Shown here piece by piece: positions 38,557 to 46,186 of a stretch of 64,000 nt of DNA. The position numbers and the translations under genes are program-made. Each line of letters opens with the position of its first letter. Positions within the stretch are counted from its first letter, which is position 1. The DNA is taken from contig NZ_CP012036.1 in NCBI RefSeq assembly GCF_001298445.1, positions 5,703,524-5,767,523 of the forward strand. The letters are read 5' to 3'. The notes beneath the pieces were generated by a model, which did not search any database, was not told where the DNA came from, and saw nothing but the letters and a program-made list of their open reading frames with translations. This DNA comes from Nostoc piscinale CENA21 (GTDB lineage Bacteria > Cyanobacteriota > Cyanobacteriia > Cyanobacteriales > Nostocaceae).

Positions 38557-39039
38557 ATGAGCAATCAAACATCACTTGACGAGAATGCAACTGGCTTTGA
38601 AAATAGCTATAGCAGTAAAGATTTTAATCCTGATATTCAGGATAATCTAAATTTAGAAGAAACATTAAATGAATCAGCAAATACTGAAGTTAAAACTCAA
38701 GATTCATCTAACGATATAACTTTAACCAAAACCGCCATAATAACAATTCAGTTAACACCAAATTCTGAGAAAGCAATTGTCACAATTGGAATTCAAGATG
38801 CACCTCCGATTATTAAGATAATTACCCTAGCTGAGATTAAATCTCAGTCTATCATAAATAACTGGCTAAATGATTTAGAAAAATCTCTCCCAGGAATGTT
38901 AAATATCTGCAAACAAAGGATGGAAAAGCAGACTACAGAGCAGAATCGACAGGAACAATCAAAACAAGTACAAAAGCGTAACCTACCTGAAGATAAAGAT
39001 AAAAAACCTGCACCTAACAACCAACTGTCACTATTTTAA
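38557..39039 (+). CDS. PRTRC-E-like protein ending in a clamp-binding QLSLF motif
   Basis: A 160-aa acidic protein. The central part (TAIITIQLTPNSEKAIVTIG) and the ~residue 85-125 block resemble PRTRC system protein E, and the position at the head of a C-F-B-A-ThiF run fits. The C-terminus is NNQLSLF. QL[SD]LF is the consensus pentapeptide by which bacterial proteins dock on the beta clamp, and this element carries its own clamp (46187). The E assignment rests on gene order plus weak similarity. It is not known whether other PRTRC-E proteins end this way. Confidence 0.55.
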   Translation: MSNQTSLDENATGFENSYSSKDFNPDIQDNLNLEETLNESANTEVKTQDSSNDITLTKTAIITIQLTPNSEKAIVTIGIQDAPPIIKIITLAEIKSQSIINNWLNDLEKSLPGMLNICKQRMEKQTTEQNRQEQSKQVQKRNLPEDKDKKPAPNNQLSLF

Positions 39040-39044
39040 TTACC

Positions 39045-39469
39045 ATGAAGTACATTGCTATTATCGAAGGGCAAGAAATTCCTCTGGATGAGGCGATCGC
39101 CCAGGATGACAATACCCTCAAAACAGCTATTAGCGTCTACTTTCCAGAGTATGCTAATGCCGAAATTGAACGACAAACAACTGATGATACAGTTTCAATT
39201 CGTTTAGTAAAAAAAAGCAGGTACTAAAGGAAGTCAGTTTAGAGAATTGAAAAACAGTTTTGAAGAAATAAATCCTGCTCTAAAGTTAGGATGGCAGATA
39301 AAGCTTCTAGAGATAAACAGTCAAATTAGCCTCGAAAATTTAATTACCTTACAACCTGAGATAGATAAAGCTATCAAGCTCGGTCAATCTTGGGAAACGT
39401 ACAGCCAAAAAAGTTGCTCAAAGCCTTAAACAGCAACCTGCTATTACGAGTAAGTATCCTGTACTGTAA
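39045..39469 (+). CDS. PRTRC-C-like (ubiquitin-like) protein with two frameshifts and an extension
   Basis: From ATG 39045, removing one A from the A8 run at 39209-39216 changes the end of the domain from KKSRY-stop to VKKAGTKG, matching the Gly-Thr-Lys-Gly ending of PRTRC-C. The core reads IEGQEIPLDEAIAQ, LKTAISVYFPEYANAEI. Frame then continues for ~60 more residues, and dropping one base from the A6 run at 39407-39412 ends it at 39469 (140 aa). PRTRC-C is a ~70-aa ubiquitin-like protein, normally ending at this Gly. The extension (FEEINPALKLGWQIKLLE...) may be a peptide removed by the JAMM protease, or a separate gene. Confidence 0.65.
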
Positions 39470-39481
39470 TCACAAATTTAT

Positions 39482-39504
39482 AGCCGCTACGAGTTATAGC
39501 GGCT
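39482..39504. repeat. 8-bp hairpin between PRTRC-C and F
   Basis: AGCCGCTA (39482-39489) pairs with TAGCGGCT (39497-39504). It lacks a T tract and lies 9 bases before ATG 39513, so it may adjust expression between the two genes. Confidence 0.35.
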
Positions 39505-39512
39505 GATTCATT

Positions 39513-40241
39513 ATGCTTGGCAACATACACTCATTTAAAATACCTATTACTTGTATAACAGCAATTAATTATTTAGAAAATCTTTCCGAACGAGTAAATA
39601 TCTTAAGTCTGTATCAAAGATTATTTCCAGAAAAATGGTTAGAATCAACCATACCTATTAATAAACAATCACATCCAACTAGTGCTTACCTCGATAGAGA
39701 AATTGAATTTATTAACCTAGTGAATGAAAATCTATTCCCAGTAGAATATATCGATGAAATCGAGTTTAATCCCGAACGTGATAGTATTCTAGTTTCACCA
39801 CAAAGACTTGAGTGGTGGAATGAAGATTTTGATGAACTGGTATACTCAGAGAAGTTCCTACTTTCATTGATGGGTCAAGGGTACAATATCAGTCAATGGA
39901 AACTAAATTTTGGTTTTACTCCTGACTACCTTGCTCCAGCAGAAGAAATTTACTTCGAGAAATTCGTAAAGCTGTGTCGTCGGTACAAAAATCCCCTGCA
40001 ATATTTAGATATAGCCATACGAATTATAGATTACTCGACTGAAAATATTTGGCTAGATATTACGTGTGAAACAAGCGATTGGCTGGAATGGACTTATGAG
40101 AATATCGTATTTCTAGCTCAAAAGTGGCAAGAAGCCGTTTCGATGATAGAGAAATCAAATGAGGTTAGCCATTTGTTAGAAACATCTATTTCTGCTCGAA
40201 AAGCAGCAGTCAAAATTTGGAACCAAGCATCAAAAGCATGA
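39513..40241 (+). CDS. PRTRC-F-like protein
   Basis: A 242-aa protein in the F position of a PRTRC cassette (E-C-F-B-A-ThiF). It is shorter than usual F proteins, and I could not pick out a diagnostic motif. The LYQRLFPEKWLESTIP and YFEKFVKLCRRYKNPLQYLD regions look conserved-like, and the C-terminus is helical. Its stop overlaps the B start (ATGA, 40238), so the two are translated together. Function is unknown; the cassette is thought to act on plasmids. Confidence 0.5.
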   Translation: MLGNIHSFKIPITCITAINYLENLSERVNILSLYQRLFPEKWLESTIPINKQSHPTSAYLDREIEFINLVNENLFPVEYIDEIEFNPERDSILVSPQRLEWWNEDFDELVYSEKFLLSLMGQGYNISQWKLNFGFTPDYLAPAEEIYFEKFVKLCRRYKNPLQYLDIAIRIIDYSTENIWLDITCETSDWLEWTYENIVFLAQKWQEAVSMIEKSNEVSHLLETSISARKAAVKIWNQASKA

Positions 40242-40960
40242 ATGTAGACACAAATATATTACCGATAATTAACTTAGAAAATGTCTCCCAAATCCTGCTG
40301 TCCAATATTCCCCAAGATGATTTACTAGGGCAGTTAATTATCCTCAAAGGACAGTTTATTTTAGTCGAACGCGAAGGCAAAGAGTCTAAATATAAATTCT
40401 TGTCTCCTGAAGCAGTAGAGAAAGCCTTCACAAGTAAAACTGCCGCATCTGGATGGCTTTCTAGCAACACAATTTGGTGGGGTAAAAATCCAGAGGGAGA
40501 GGCCATTATTCAGTTTTACTCTCCCCAAAAATATCAAATTCAAATAATGGGACAGGAATCTGAAGTAATTACTGTACCAATGCCAGCATTCTTATTTGCT
40601 GGATGCGGTAGTAAATATTACCTGTGGGCAGTTAAAGGCAGGGTATTTAAACCAGACGCACAACTGTACAAGCCTCCTTTACCTAATATTTGGGACGACT
40701 CTAGTATTTGCTTTGGGGGAAATTCTCTCGGTATGTGCAGTGCTGCAACCATAAGCCAAGTTTGGGATTTGTTCTGGAAATCACCTTTTAACAAGGACTT
40801 ATCTCAAGGCAAGTCAAAAACTCATCCCGATAATATCAGCAATCAGCTCATCAAATTACACGAATCTAAAGCTAAATCCTACCCTTCAAGTGACCTTGTT
40901 CCTGTTCATAGCTGGAAAGTCACAACCCCAGAAGACATTATCAATCATTTGTTCAGTTAA
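40238..40960 (+). CDS. PRTRC system protein B (E2-like)
   Basis: A 240-aa protein matching PRTRC-B. The signature region is PMPAFLFAGCGSKYYLWAVK, then KPDAQLYKPPLPNIWDDSSI and CFGGNSLGMC, with WDLFWKSPF. Comparative work proposed that PRTRC-B has an E2 conjugating-type fold, and the Cys of DSSICFGG is a candidate for the thioester residue; this is inference. ATG 40238 overlaps the F stop by 4 bases. It is followed 2 bases later by the JAMM gene. Confidence 0.78.
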   Translation: MNVDTNILPIINLENVSQILLSNIPQDDLLGQLIILKGQFILVEREGKESKYKFLSPEAVEKAFTSKTAASGWLSSNTIWWGKNPEGEAIIQFYSPQKYQIQIMGQESEVITVPMPAFLFAGCGSKYYLWAVKGRVFKPDAQLYKPPLPNIWDDSSICFGGNSLGMCSAATISQVWDLFWKSPFNKDLSQGKSKTHPDNISNQLIKLHESKAKSYPSSDLVPVHSWKVTTPEDIINHLFS

Positions 40961-40962
40961 CC

Positions 40963-41559
40963 ATGAATCCTTTTATCGGTTATCACCTCGCTACAAGTAA
41001 TAACTTTCCTCCTTACAGTCAAAAACTCCAGGAATACTGGCTGGCAGCAAATGGGCTTTTCTTGCGATCGCATCGTCGCGAATTAGAGATTTGCTTGCAA
41101 ATTGCCCAAACTCAAGTTGCTGGACTCCAACCCCTTGAACCCTACTTTCGTTTGAAAGTTCCAAAAGTCCCCAGCCAAGCGATCGCCGAGATTATCAATG
41201 CTGCTAGTATCAACCCCCAACAAGAAATCCTATTCTATTTGGGAGTGACAAACAACCAATGGTGGTGTCACACACCACTGCAAACTGCGTCCTCTACTCA
41301 TGTCTTATCTTTAGAAAGCGCACTTGATAAAAGCTATACAGATAGCTTTGTGGAAATGCACAGTCATGGAACTCTAGCTGCTTATCCTTCAAGTGCAGAC
41401 AATCAAGAAGAAAAAGGCAAATTTCGAGTGTTCGCGATTATTGGCACGCTGAATACCATTCCCACAATTTATACCCGCATCGGGATATACAATCACTTTT
41501 TCGACATCAACCCCAATCAAATATTTGAACTGCCGCCACAGGTAAAATGCTTGAATTAA
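40963..41559 (+). CDS. PRTRC system protein A (JAB/JAMM domain)
   Basis: A 198-aa protein with an intact JAMM zinc-protease motif: His133-x-His135-x7-Ser143-x2-Asp146, in EMHSHGTLAAYPSSAD. An upstream Glu in the ILFYLGV region probably completes the site. JAB domains cut ubiquitin-like tails. In PRTRC, it is the natural candidate to process the C protein, whose predicted product has residues after its Gly. The gene overlaps ThiF by 13 bases. Confidence 0.82.
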   Translation: MNPFIGYHLATSNNFPPYSQKLQEYWLAANGLFLRSHRRELEICLQIAQTQVAGLQPLEPYFRLKVPKVPSQAIAEIINAASINPQQEILFYLGVTNNQWWCHTPLQTASSTHVLSLESALDKSYTDSFVEMHSHGTLAAYPSSADNQEEKGKFRVFAIIGTLNTIPTIYTRIGIYNHFFDINPNQIFELPPQVKCLN

Positions 41560-42404
41560 CTACTTACCAACAAGCTTTACCCGTCTTACCTCGCAATCAT
41601 ACTCGTATCAACTTTGTTTTAGTAGGAGTAGGAGGAACAGGCGGGTTTCTTGCAGAAGATTTATGTCGAATTATTCTGCAACTCCAGCGCACTAAGAAAG
41701 ACATTAACTTTGCGATCATTGATGCCGATACTGTCGAACTCAAGAATATCAGCCGCCAAAATTATCAACAAGCTGAAATTGGTCTACCAAAGGCAGAAAC
41801 ACTGGCTGCAAGATGCAGTGCCAAGTATGGAATAGAGATTACAGCCGTTTGCGACTGGTTTGAAGAAGACATGATTCGCACGGCCAGTTGGTGGAATACC
41901 CTAACGGTAATTATTGGCTGTGTAGATAACAGCGCCGCCAGGAGCAAAATTCACTCTGTTCTTAAAATCAACAGTGCAAATGAGCCAGCATCTCTATTTT
42001 GGCTGGATTGCGGAAACAGCAACTACTCTGGACAAGTAGTAATTGGAACGCACTCTAATTTTGATATAGTCCAAGCTTCCAATAACCCAGACAAACCTCA
42101 ATTCTGGTTGCATCTTCCCTCCCCGGTGCTGGTTCACCCAGAACTGCTAGTTCCTCAGCCGGAAGAACTTAGCGACAACAACCTTTCATGTGCAGAAATC
42201 CAAGCACGGAATTATCAATCACTATTCGTCAATAAAATGACGAGTGCGATCGCAGCCCAGTATTTACTAGAATTAACCCTCACTGGGGGGTTGAAAAAGT
42301 TCGCCAGTTATTTTGACCTCAAAGCAATGTCAACTAGAAGTTTATACACAAGCATTGACCAACTCAAAAAATACTATATTCCACAGCCAAATTACCACAA
42401 ATAG
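41547..42404 (+). CDS. PRTRC system ThiF/E1-like protein
   Basis: A 285-aa E1-like adenylating enzyme. The Rossmann motif FVLVGVGGTGGFLAEDL covers residues 23-39, with Asp in IIDADTVE at 57-64 and the conserved N-x2-R of KNISRQNY. The region GCVDNSAARSK holds a Cys candidate for the thioester. A WLDCGNSNYSGQV block then follows, as in PRTRC ThiF. No CxxC zinc pair is visible. It would adenylate the C-terminal Gly of the C protein. It is the last gene of the E-C-F-B-A-ThiF operon, before a terminator-like hairpin. Confidence 0.82.
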   Translation: MLELTTYQQALPVLPRNHTRINFVLVGVGGTGGFLAEDLCRIILQLQRTKKDINFAIIDADTVELKNISRQNYQQAEIGLPKAETLAARCSAKYGIEITAVCDWFEEDMIRTASWWNTLTVIIGCVDNSAARSKIHSVLKINSANEPASLFWLDCGNSNYSGQVVIGTHSNFDIVQASNNPDKPQFWLHLPSPVLVHPELLVPQPEELSDNNLSCAEIQARNYQSLFVNKMTSAIAAQYLLELTLTGGLKKFASYFDLKAMSTRSLYTSIDQLKKYYIPQPNYHK

Positions 42405-42411
42405 CTTACGC

Positions 42412-42446
42412 AAATATATCCCAAAAACTAAATTTGGGATATATTT
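42412..42446 (+). terminator. 14-bp hairpin at the end of the PRTRC operon
   Basis: AAATATATCCCAAA (42412-42425) pairs perfectly with TTTGGGATATATTT (42433-42446), followed by TT and ATG 42449. It is a strong stem with an A/T tract, so a likely terminator, but it also abuts the next start codon. Confidence 0.65.
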
Positions 42447-42448
42447 TT

Positions 42449-43133
42449 ATGAATCGTTTTAATTACAAAACACTTGAACTAGTTGAACAGAATCCAGAAT
42501 GTTTATCAACAATAAGTTATCGTAATTTAACGGTTAAAAGTGAATCTGAAGTTGTTGGTGCTCAGTTTCACCTCATTATGCAACAAATTGGGTTAGGGCT
42601 ACCAGTCGAAGCTTTATTGAAGGCATACCCTCAAATTAATAACTGGGTCGATAAGGTAAAACCTTTTCTAAATATTCCTGGCAACAAACAATGGAACGCA
42701 CAACTTCAATATTTATACCACGATATTCTTCTCTACAGCGAGTGCGATCTCATTATCTACGGTGAAAATCAAGTAGTTGGGTTTGACTGGACAATTCAAA
42801 AACATCCTAAATTTGAAATTCTTGAGAGCAAATGGCAAACTCAACTGAGGTTATTTCTCCTATACGAACAAACTGGAATACCATTGGAGCAAATTAGCCT
42901 GGTTTACTTGTTCGTTAACACTGATAGTATTTATCAGTTTACTTATTCTGAAGATAAACATTTGAATTTCAAAGCCCGGCTAGAAGAAACACTCACTCCT
43001 TTTGTAGAAGATGATAAGGAGAAAAAAACTTTTAACCCACAAAATGACTTCTCAAGAAGCACATGATAAATGGCTAGCAAAAGAAATATCAACTATGGAA
43101 TATTTAGCAGCAATTCCTGAAGTTGAAATATGA
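42449..43133 (+). CDS. PD-(D/E)XK-type nuclease-like protein, frameshifted in an A7 run
   Basis: Dropping one A from the A7 run at 43022-43028 gives a 227-aa protein that ends at 43133, overlapping the next ATG by 4 bases. Read directly, it ends at 43066. The core CDLIIYGENQVVGFDWTIQK has Asp then Asp-Trp-x-x-x-Lys, and WQTQLRLFLLYEQTG matches the Gln/Arg helix of Cas4/RecB-like nucleases. It probably makes or repairs plasmid DNA ends, but the exact role is open. Confidence 0.55.
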
Positions 43134-43477
43134 ATTCAACAGAATTAAATATCACGAAAATCGAACTCACTCCTAACAGTGGTTGGACGCTCAATATTCT
43201 CTCGCGTCGGGTAGCAACTATTACCGACCCCTTGGAAAATAGAAAAACCAGCTACTTCGGGTTCGATACCAAAGAACAAGCAGAAAAGTTTAGAGATTGG
43301 CTTGTCAAAAAAAACAAATGTAGTAGTGCAGTTATCCGTCATTCAGAAAGATTAGTTACTGAATGGGAGGTAAAAGCTTGGAATGTGCCAACCTCCCTAA
43401 TTCTTGAATGCGCCGTCAAAGATTTAAAGGAATCAAGCAATGCAACTATCTCTGCTAAATCTACCCTACAACGATGA
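43130..43477 (+). CDS. Hypothetical protein
   Basis: A 115-aa protein starting at ATG 43130 (overlap ATGA with the preceding gene). It has a beta-rich centre (GWTLNILSRRVATITDPLEN) and FDTKEQAEKFRDWLVKK, a helix seen in small plasmid proteins. Its last 12 codons overlap the next gene's start by 38 bases. It is probably part of the same transcript. Family unknown. Confidence 0.5.
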   Translation: MNSTELNITKIELTPNSGWTLNILSRRVATITDPLENRKTSYFGFDTKEQAEKFRDWLVKKNKCSSAVIRHSERLVTEWEVKAWNVPTSLILECAVKDLKESSNATISAKSTLQR

Positions 43478-44495
43478 TAATTCACCCATAGCAGATATTT
43501 TCAATATTCCTAACTTAGAAAAAGCAGAATTCCTCCGTAATTTAGCTGCTTCTATGCAGTCAACAATCGACCAAAAGAAAAATCCTGCTATTGGAAATCA
43601 AAGGGTAACAAAGCGTCGTAAAACTATAGCTCAAGGGATAATCCAAGAAGGAATTGAACTTGAAAGCATCCAGTCTTGGTTATTTGCGATCGCACAAATG
43701 TGGGAAACAGGAAATATCCCGCCAATACTACGCGGTATATCTCACAAATCGCAAGTAGAAGCCCTATTTAGAATTTCCCAAATGGGAGAAACAATTCAGA
43801 AAGTCCACGAAAAATTGGCAGGCGAATATTACCAAGACTGGGTAAAGTCTTTAAGTCGCGCCGGATTACATACACCAAGCGAAATTATATCCGCAATAAC
43901 GGAAATTCAACGGGTAGTAAAACCTGAAGCAATTGATACTACCAAGCAACTACTCAATAAGCTTGAGTTAGAAATCATTGGCATGAAAGATGGAGATTTC
44001 TTCCCTACTCCTAAACCAGTCTGTCAACGGCTTGTTCAACTGGCAGATATTAAACCAAATTGGCAAATTTTAGAGCCTAGTGCTGGTAGTGGAAATATTG
44101 CTGAGTATATCACTAATACCTACCCTAATGTTCAACTAGAGGTGGTTGAGATTAATTACGATTTACGACAAATTCTAGAACTCAAAGGATTTAATCTCGT
44201 AGGGAAAAACTTTCTGGAGTTTAACCCCAGTCATTTATACAATGCCTGTATCATGAATCCTCCATTTTGTGAACTTGTCCAACATATTTACCAGGCTTGG
44301 AAGTTACTCGTAACGGGTGGCGTATTAGTTTCAGTTATACCTGAATCGGTTTTCTTCAATCGTAAGTACAAAACCTTCAAAGGCTGGCTAAAAGCCAATA
44401 ATAGCTATGTAGAAATGGTAGATAAAGATGCCTTTTTGAGTTCAAATAATCCTACGAACGTAGCTACCAGAATCATTAAACTCATTAAACCATAG
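43440..44495 (+). CDS. Adenine-specific-type DNA methyltransferase
   Basis: A 351-aa SAM-dependent methyltransferase. Motif I is ILEPSAGSGNIAEYI near residue 212. The catalytic motif IV is CIMNPPFCE near 272, of the N-P-P-F/Y class used for exocyclic amino methylation. DGDFFPTPKPVCQRLV is typical of plasmid/phage methylases with the FTP segment. The ~200-residue N-terminal helical region is specific to it. The protein begins MQLSLLNLPYN, where QLSLL matches the clamp-binding consensus, though such a motif at the extreme N-terminus is less usual. It has no visible restriction partner. Confidence 0.72.
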   Translation: MQLSLLNLPYNDDNSPIADIFNIPNLEKAEFLRNLAASMQSTIDQKKNPAIGNQRVTKRRKTIAQGIIQEGIELESIQSWLFAIAQMWETGNIPPILRGISHKSQVEALFRISQMGETIQKVHEKLAGEYYQDWVKSLSRAGLHTPSEIISAITEIQRVVKPEAIDTTKQLLNKLELEIIGMKDGDFFPTPKPVCQRLVQLADIKPNWQILEPSAGSGNIAEYITNTYPNVQLEVVEINYDLRQILELKGFNLVGKNFLEFNPSHLYNACIMNPPFCELVQHIYQAWKLLVTGGVLVSVIPESVFFNRKYKTFKGWLKANNSYVEMVDKDAFLSSNNPTNVATRIIKLIKP

Positions 44496-44575
44496 TGTAC
44501 TACAAGCGCATGGCATACTGCCAAATTGATAAAACTAAATATGTCACGTATATTTTCCCTATATGGGGACAATAT

Positions 44576-44713
44576 ATGAGATATAAAATCCTTACACAGC
44601 AAGAGTTAGAAGTAGCACTTAATAAGTGCAAGCTTGCTGGTTGGAAGGTCAGTAATATCACCAAACTTAGTAACAAAATGCTTGAAATCAAATCCCAAAG
44701 AACAAGGAGATAA
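44576..44713 (+). CDS. Small protein resembling the N-terminus of PCD
   Basis: ATG 44576 opens a 45-aa frame (MRYKILTQQELEVALNKCKL...). LTQQELEVAL then a GWKV turn resembles the start of pterin-4a-carbinolamine dehydratase, but the His-rich core of that family is absent. It may be a fragment or a coincidence. AAGGAG-type spacing is not obvious. It lies just after the methyltransferase and before the 44716 gene. Confidence 0.35.
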   Translation: MRYKILTQQELEVALNKCKLAGWKVSNITKLSNKMLEIKSQRTRR

Positions 44714-44715
44714 AT

Positions 44716-44796
44716 ATGGCAATTGAAACTATTGCTTCTTATAGATTTATTCCTGGTAAAGACAGTCAAATAACTACTTACGGATCTCCTGAATAA
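44716..44796 (+). CDS. Possible 26-aa peptide with a strong ribosome site
   Basis: ATG 44716 is preceded by AAGGAGA at the right distance. The 26-aa product is MAIETIASYRFIPGKDSQIT plus TTYGSPE-type residues. It is too short to classify. It lies 2 bases after the 44576 gene stop, so translation coupling is possible. Confidence 0.3.
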   Translation: MAIETIASYRFIPGKDSQITTYGSPE

Positions 44797-44823
44797 CAAA
44801 CAGTCGCAATTCATAATTCAAGC

Positions 44824-45003
44824 ATGGCATCTGTGTCACTGACTTTCACAACTGAAAACACATCTGTTCTTAGACAAATTATCATCAGTCTTCAGCAAAT
44901 ATACCAGACACTTATAAATACTAAAACTGAAATTATTCAGGAAGATAATTGCATTGATAGCTTTACAGGCTTAAGGGGAGAGTGTGATGAAAAGTCTATC
45001 TAA
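44824..45003 (+). CDS. Small hypothetical protein, 59 aa
   Basis: ATG 44824 to TAA 45003 encodes 59 aa starting MASVSLTFTTENTSVLRQII. It is an amphipathic helix then an acidic tail ending GECDEKSI. It is closed by a terminator at 45029. No family recognised. Confidence 0.4.
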   Translation: MASVSLTFTTENTSVLRQIIISLQQIYQTLINTKTEIIQEDNCIDSFTGLRGECDEKSI

Positions 45004-45028
45004 ATAACTAAGTATCAATCATTTTTTC

Positions 45029-45065
45029 AAGTCGTCTTAATAACAGACGACTTTGATTTTTTACA
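45029..45065 (+). terminator. Rho-independent terminator
   Basis: AAGTCGTCT (45029-45037) pairs perfectly with AGACGACTT (45045-45053), followed by TGATTTTTT. It separates the methyltransferase/small-gene block from the 45115 gene. Confidence 0.88.
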
Positions 45066-45114
45066 ACGACTTTTTGCTTTACGCATTAAATATTGATTTT
45101 CATTAATTAAAATT

Positions 45115-46107
45115 ATGCCAAAAAGTCAAACAAAGCCTACTAATTCTGCTACTGAAGAAAGCACAGTATCCCAGTCTGAATCCCCTGAACAAACAGTTCA
45201 GAATAATACAAACATACAAAAGCGTAAATTAGCTATTTCTAAATTTGCAAATCCTGAGTACAATGCGCCGATTAGTAATATCTGCATCTGCCAAGTAATC
45301 AATCACATGGAAGCAGAAAAAGTCGGGTTGTTTATCAAAGATAAATACTTAGCAGCAATTAACTGGCAAGGACAAGAACCTACACACAAGCACACCTTCT
45401 CTAGTGGCACGCCAGAAATGGGAGTATTGCTGCAATCGCCCAGGATGCACATTCTTGATGTTTCTCCCAGATATATTGAGCAACGCGATGATGGCAAAAT
45501 TGTAGGAGTGTACGAATCACCTGATGGGTACGAAATGTACCAAGCACTTGGCAAAGATGCCGCAGTATTGAGACGGTTTTATTTGTTGCAGCTTGTTGAT
45601 GAAAATAATCATAACCTGCACTCAGTACCAATTGTCTTATCAATTAAAGGCGTTGCGTCATCAAAATTTGGCGAGGCTTATAAACAGTTCCAACGAGAAC
45701 TAGAGGTTGCATTCGCCCGATTTACTAATGCAACTGTTGCTGAAAAACGTGCAGAGTTTCATCGCCTCGGTGTATTTCAACCTACCTTTACGCCGTCTCT
45801 TGAACCTAAAGAAGCAGTCAACCAAAGAGATAAATCTTGGGTAGCAGTTGTCACTTCCTACAAATCACCAAACCCCGATGGAAGCGATTTTCTCGAATTC
45901 TTCTCAGAAGGCAAAGAAATCGATATCCAAACAACAATGCAGGCAAACCCCGAATTCTCTCACCGCATCGGTAAAACATCAACTGTTGTAGCAGAACATA
46001 ATCGCCTGGTAGGTGCAGCTGATATGCCAGTAGCAGCACTTCCTCCTAGTACAGCAGGTCAGGCTTATACAGCATACAGTACCGAGATGGAAGAATTGCC
46101 CTACTAA
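45115..46107 (+). CDS. Cyanobacterial DUF5895-like protein
   Basis: A 330-aa protein of a conserved cyanobacterial plasmid family; I believe DUF5895, not certain. The N-terminal ~40 residues are low-complexity. The conserved core includes KFANPEYNAPISNICICQVI, then QEPTHKHTFSSGTPEMGVLL and HSVPIVLSIKGVASSKFGEA. The C-terminus EMEELPY has an acidic-hydrophobic end like the SSB tip (DDIPF). A single-strand DNA or replication role is plausible given that it sits just ahead of the clamp gene, but this is inference. Confidence 0.6.
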   Translation: MPKSQTKPTNSATEESTVSQSESPEQTVQNNTNIQKRKLAISKFANPEYNAPISNICICQVINHMEAEKVGLFIKDKYLAAINWQGQEPTHKHTFSSGTPEMGVLLQSPRMHILDVSPRYIEQRDDGKIVGVYESPDGYEMYQALGKDAAVLRRFYLLQLVDENNHNLHSVPIVLSIKGVASSKFGEAYKQFQRELEVAFARFTNATVAEKRAEFHRLGVFQPTFTPSLEPKEAVNQRDKSWVAVVTSYKSPNPDGSDFLEFFSEGKEIDIQTTMQANPEFSHRIGKTSTVVAEHNRLVGAADMPVAALPPSTAGQAYTAYSTEMEELPY

Positions 46108-46186
46108 AAAAACTATCTCATTTAACCGAAAAGGGTGCTAGAAATAGCGCCCGTTCAAACATCATCTACTAAAAGCAAAATAACAA

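Noticed and set aside
44576..44713. Functional pterin-4a-carbinolamine dehydratase
   Set aside because: Only the N-terminal helix resembles the family. The His-rich catalytic core is absent within the 45 codons and in the frames that follow.
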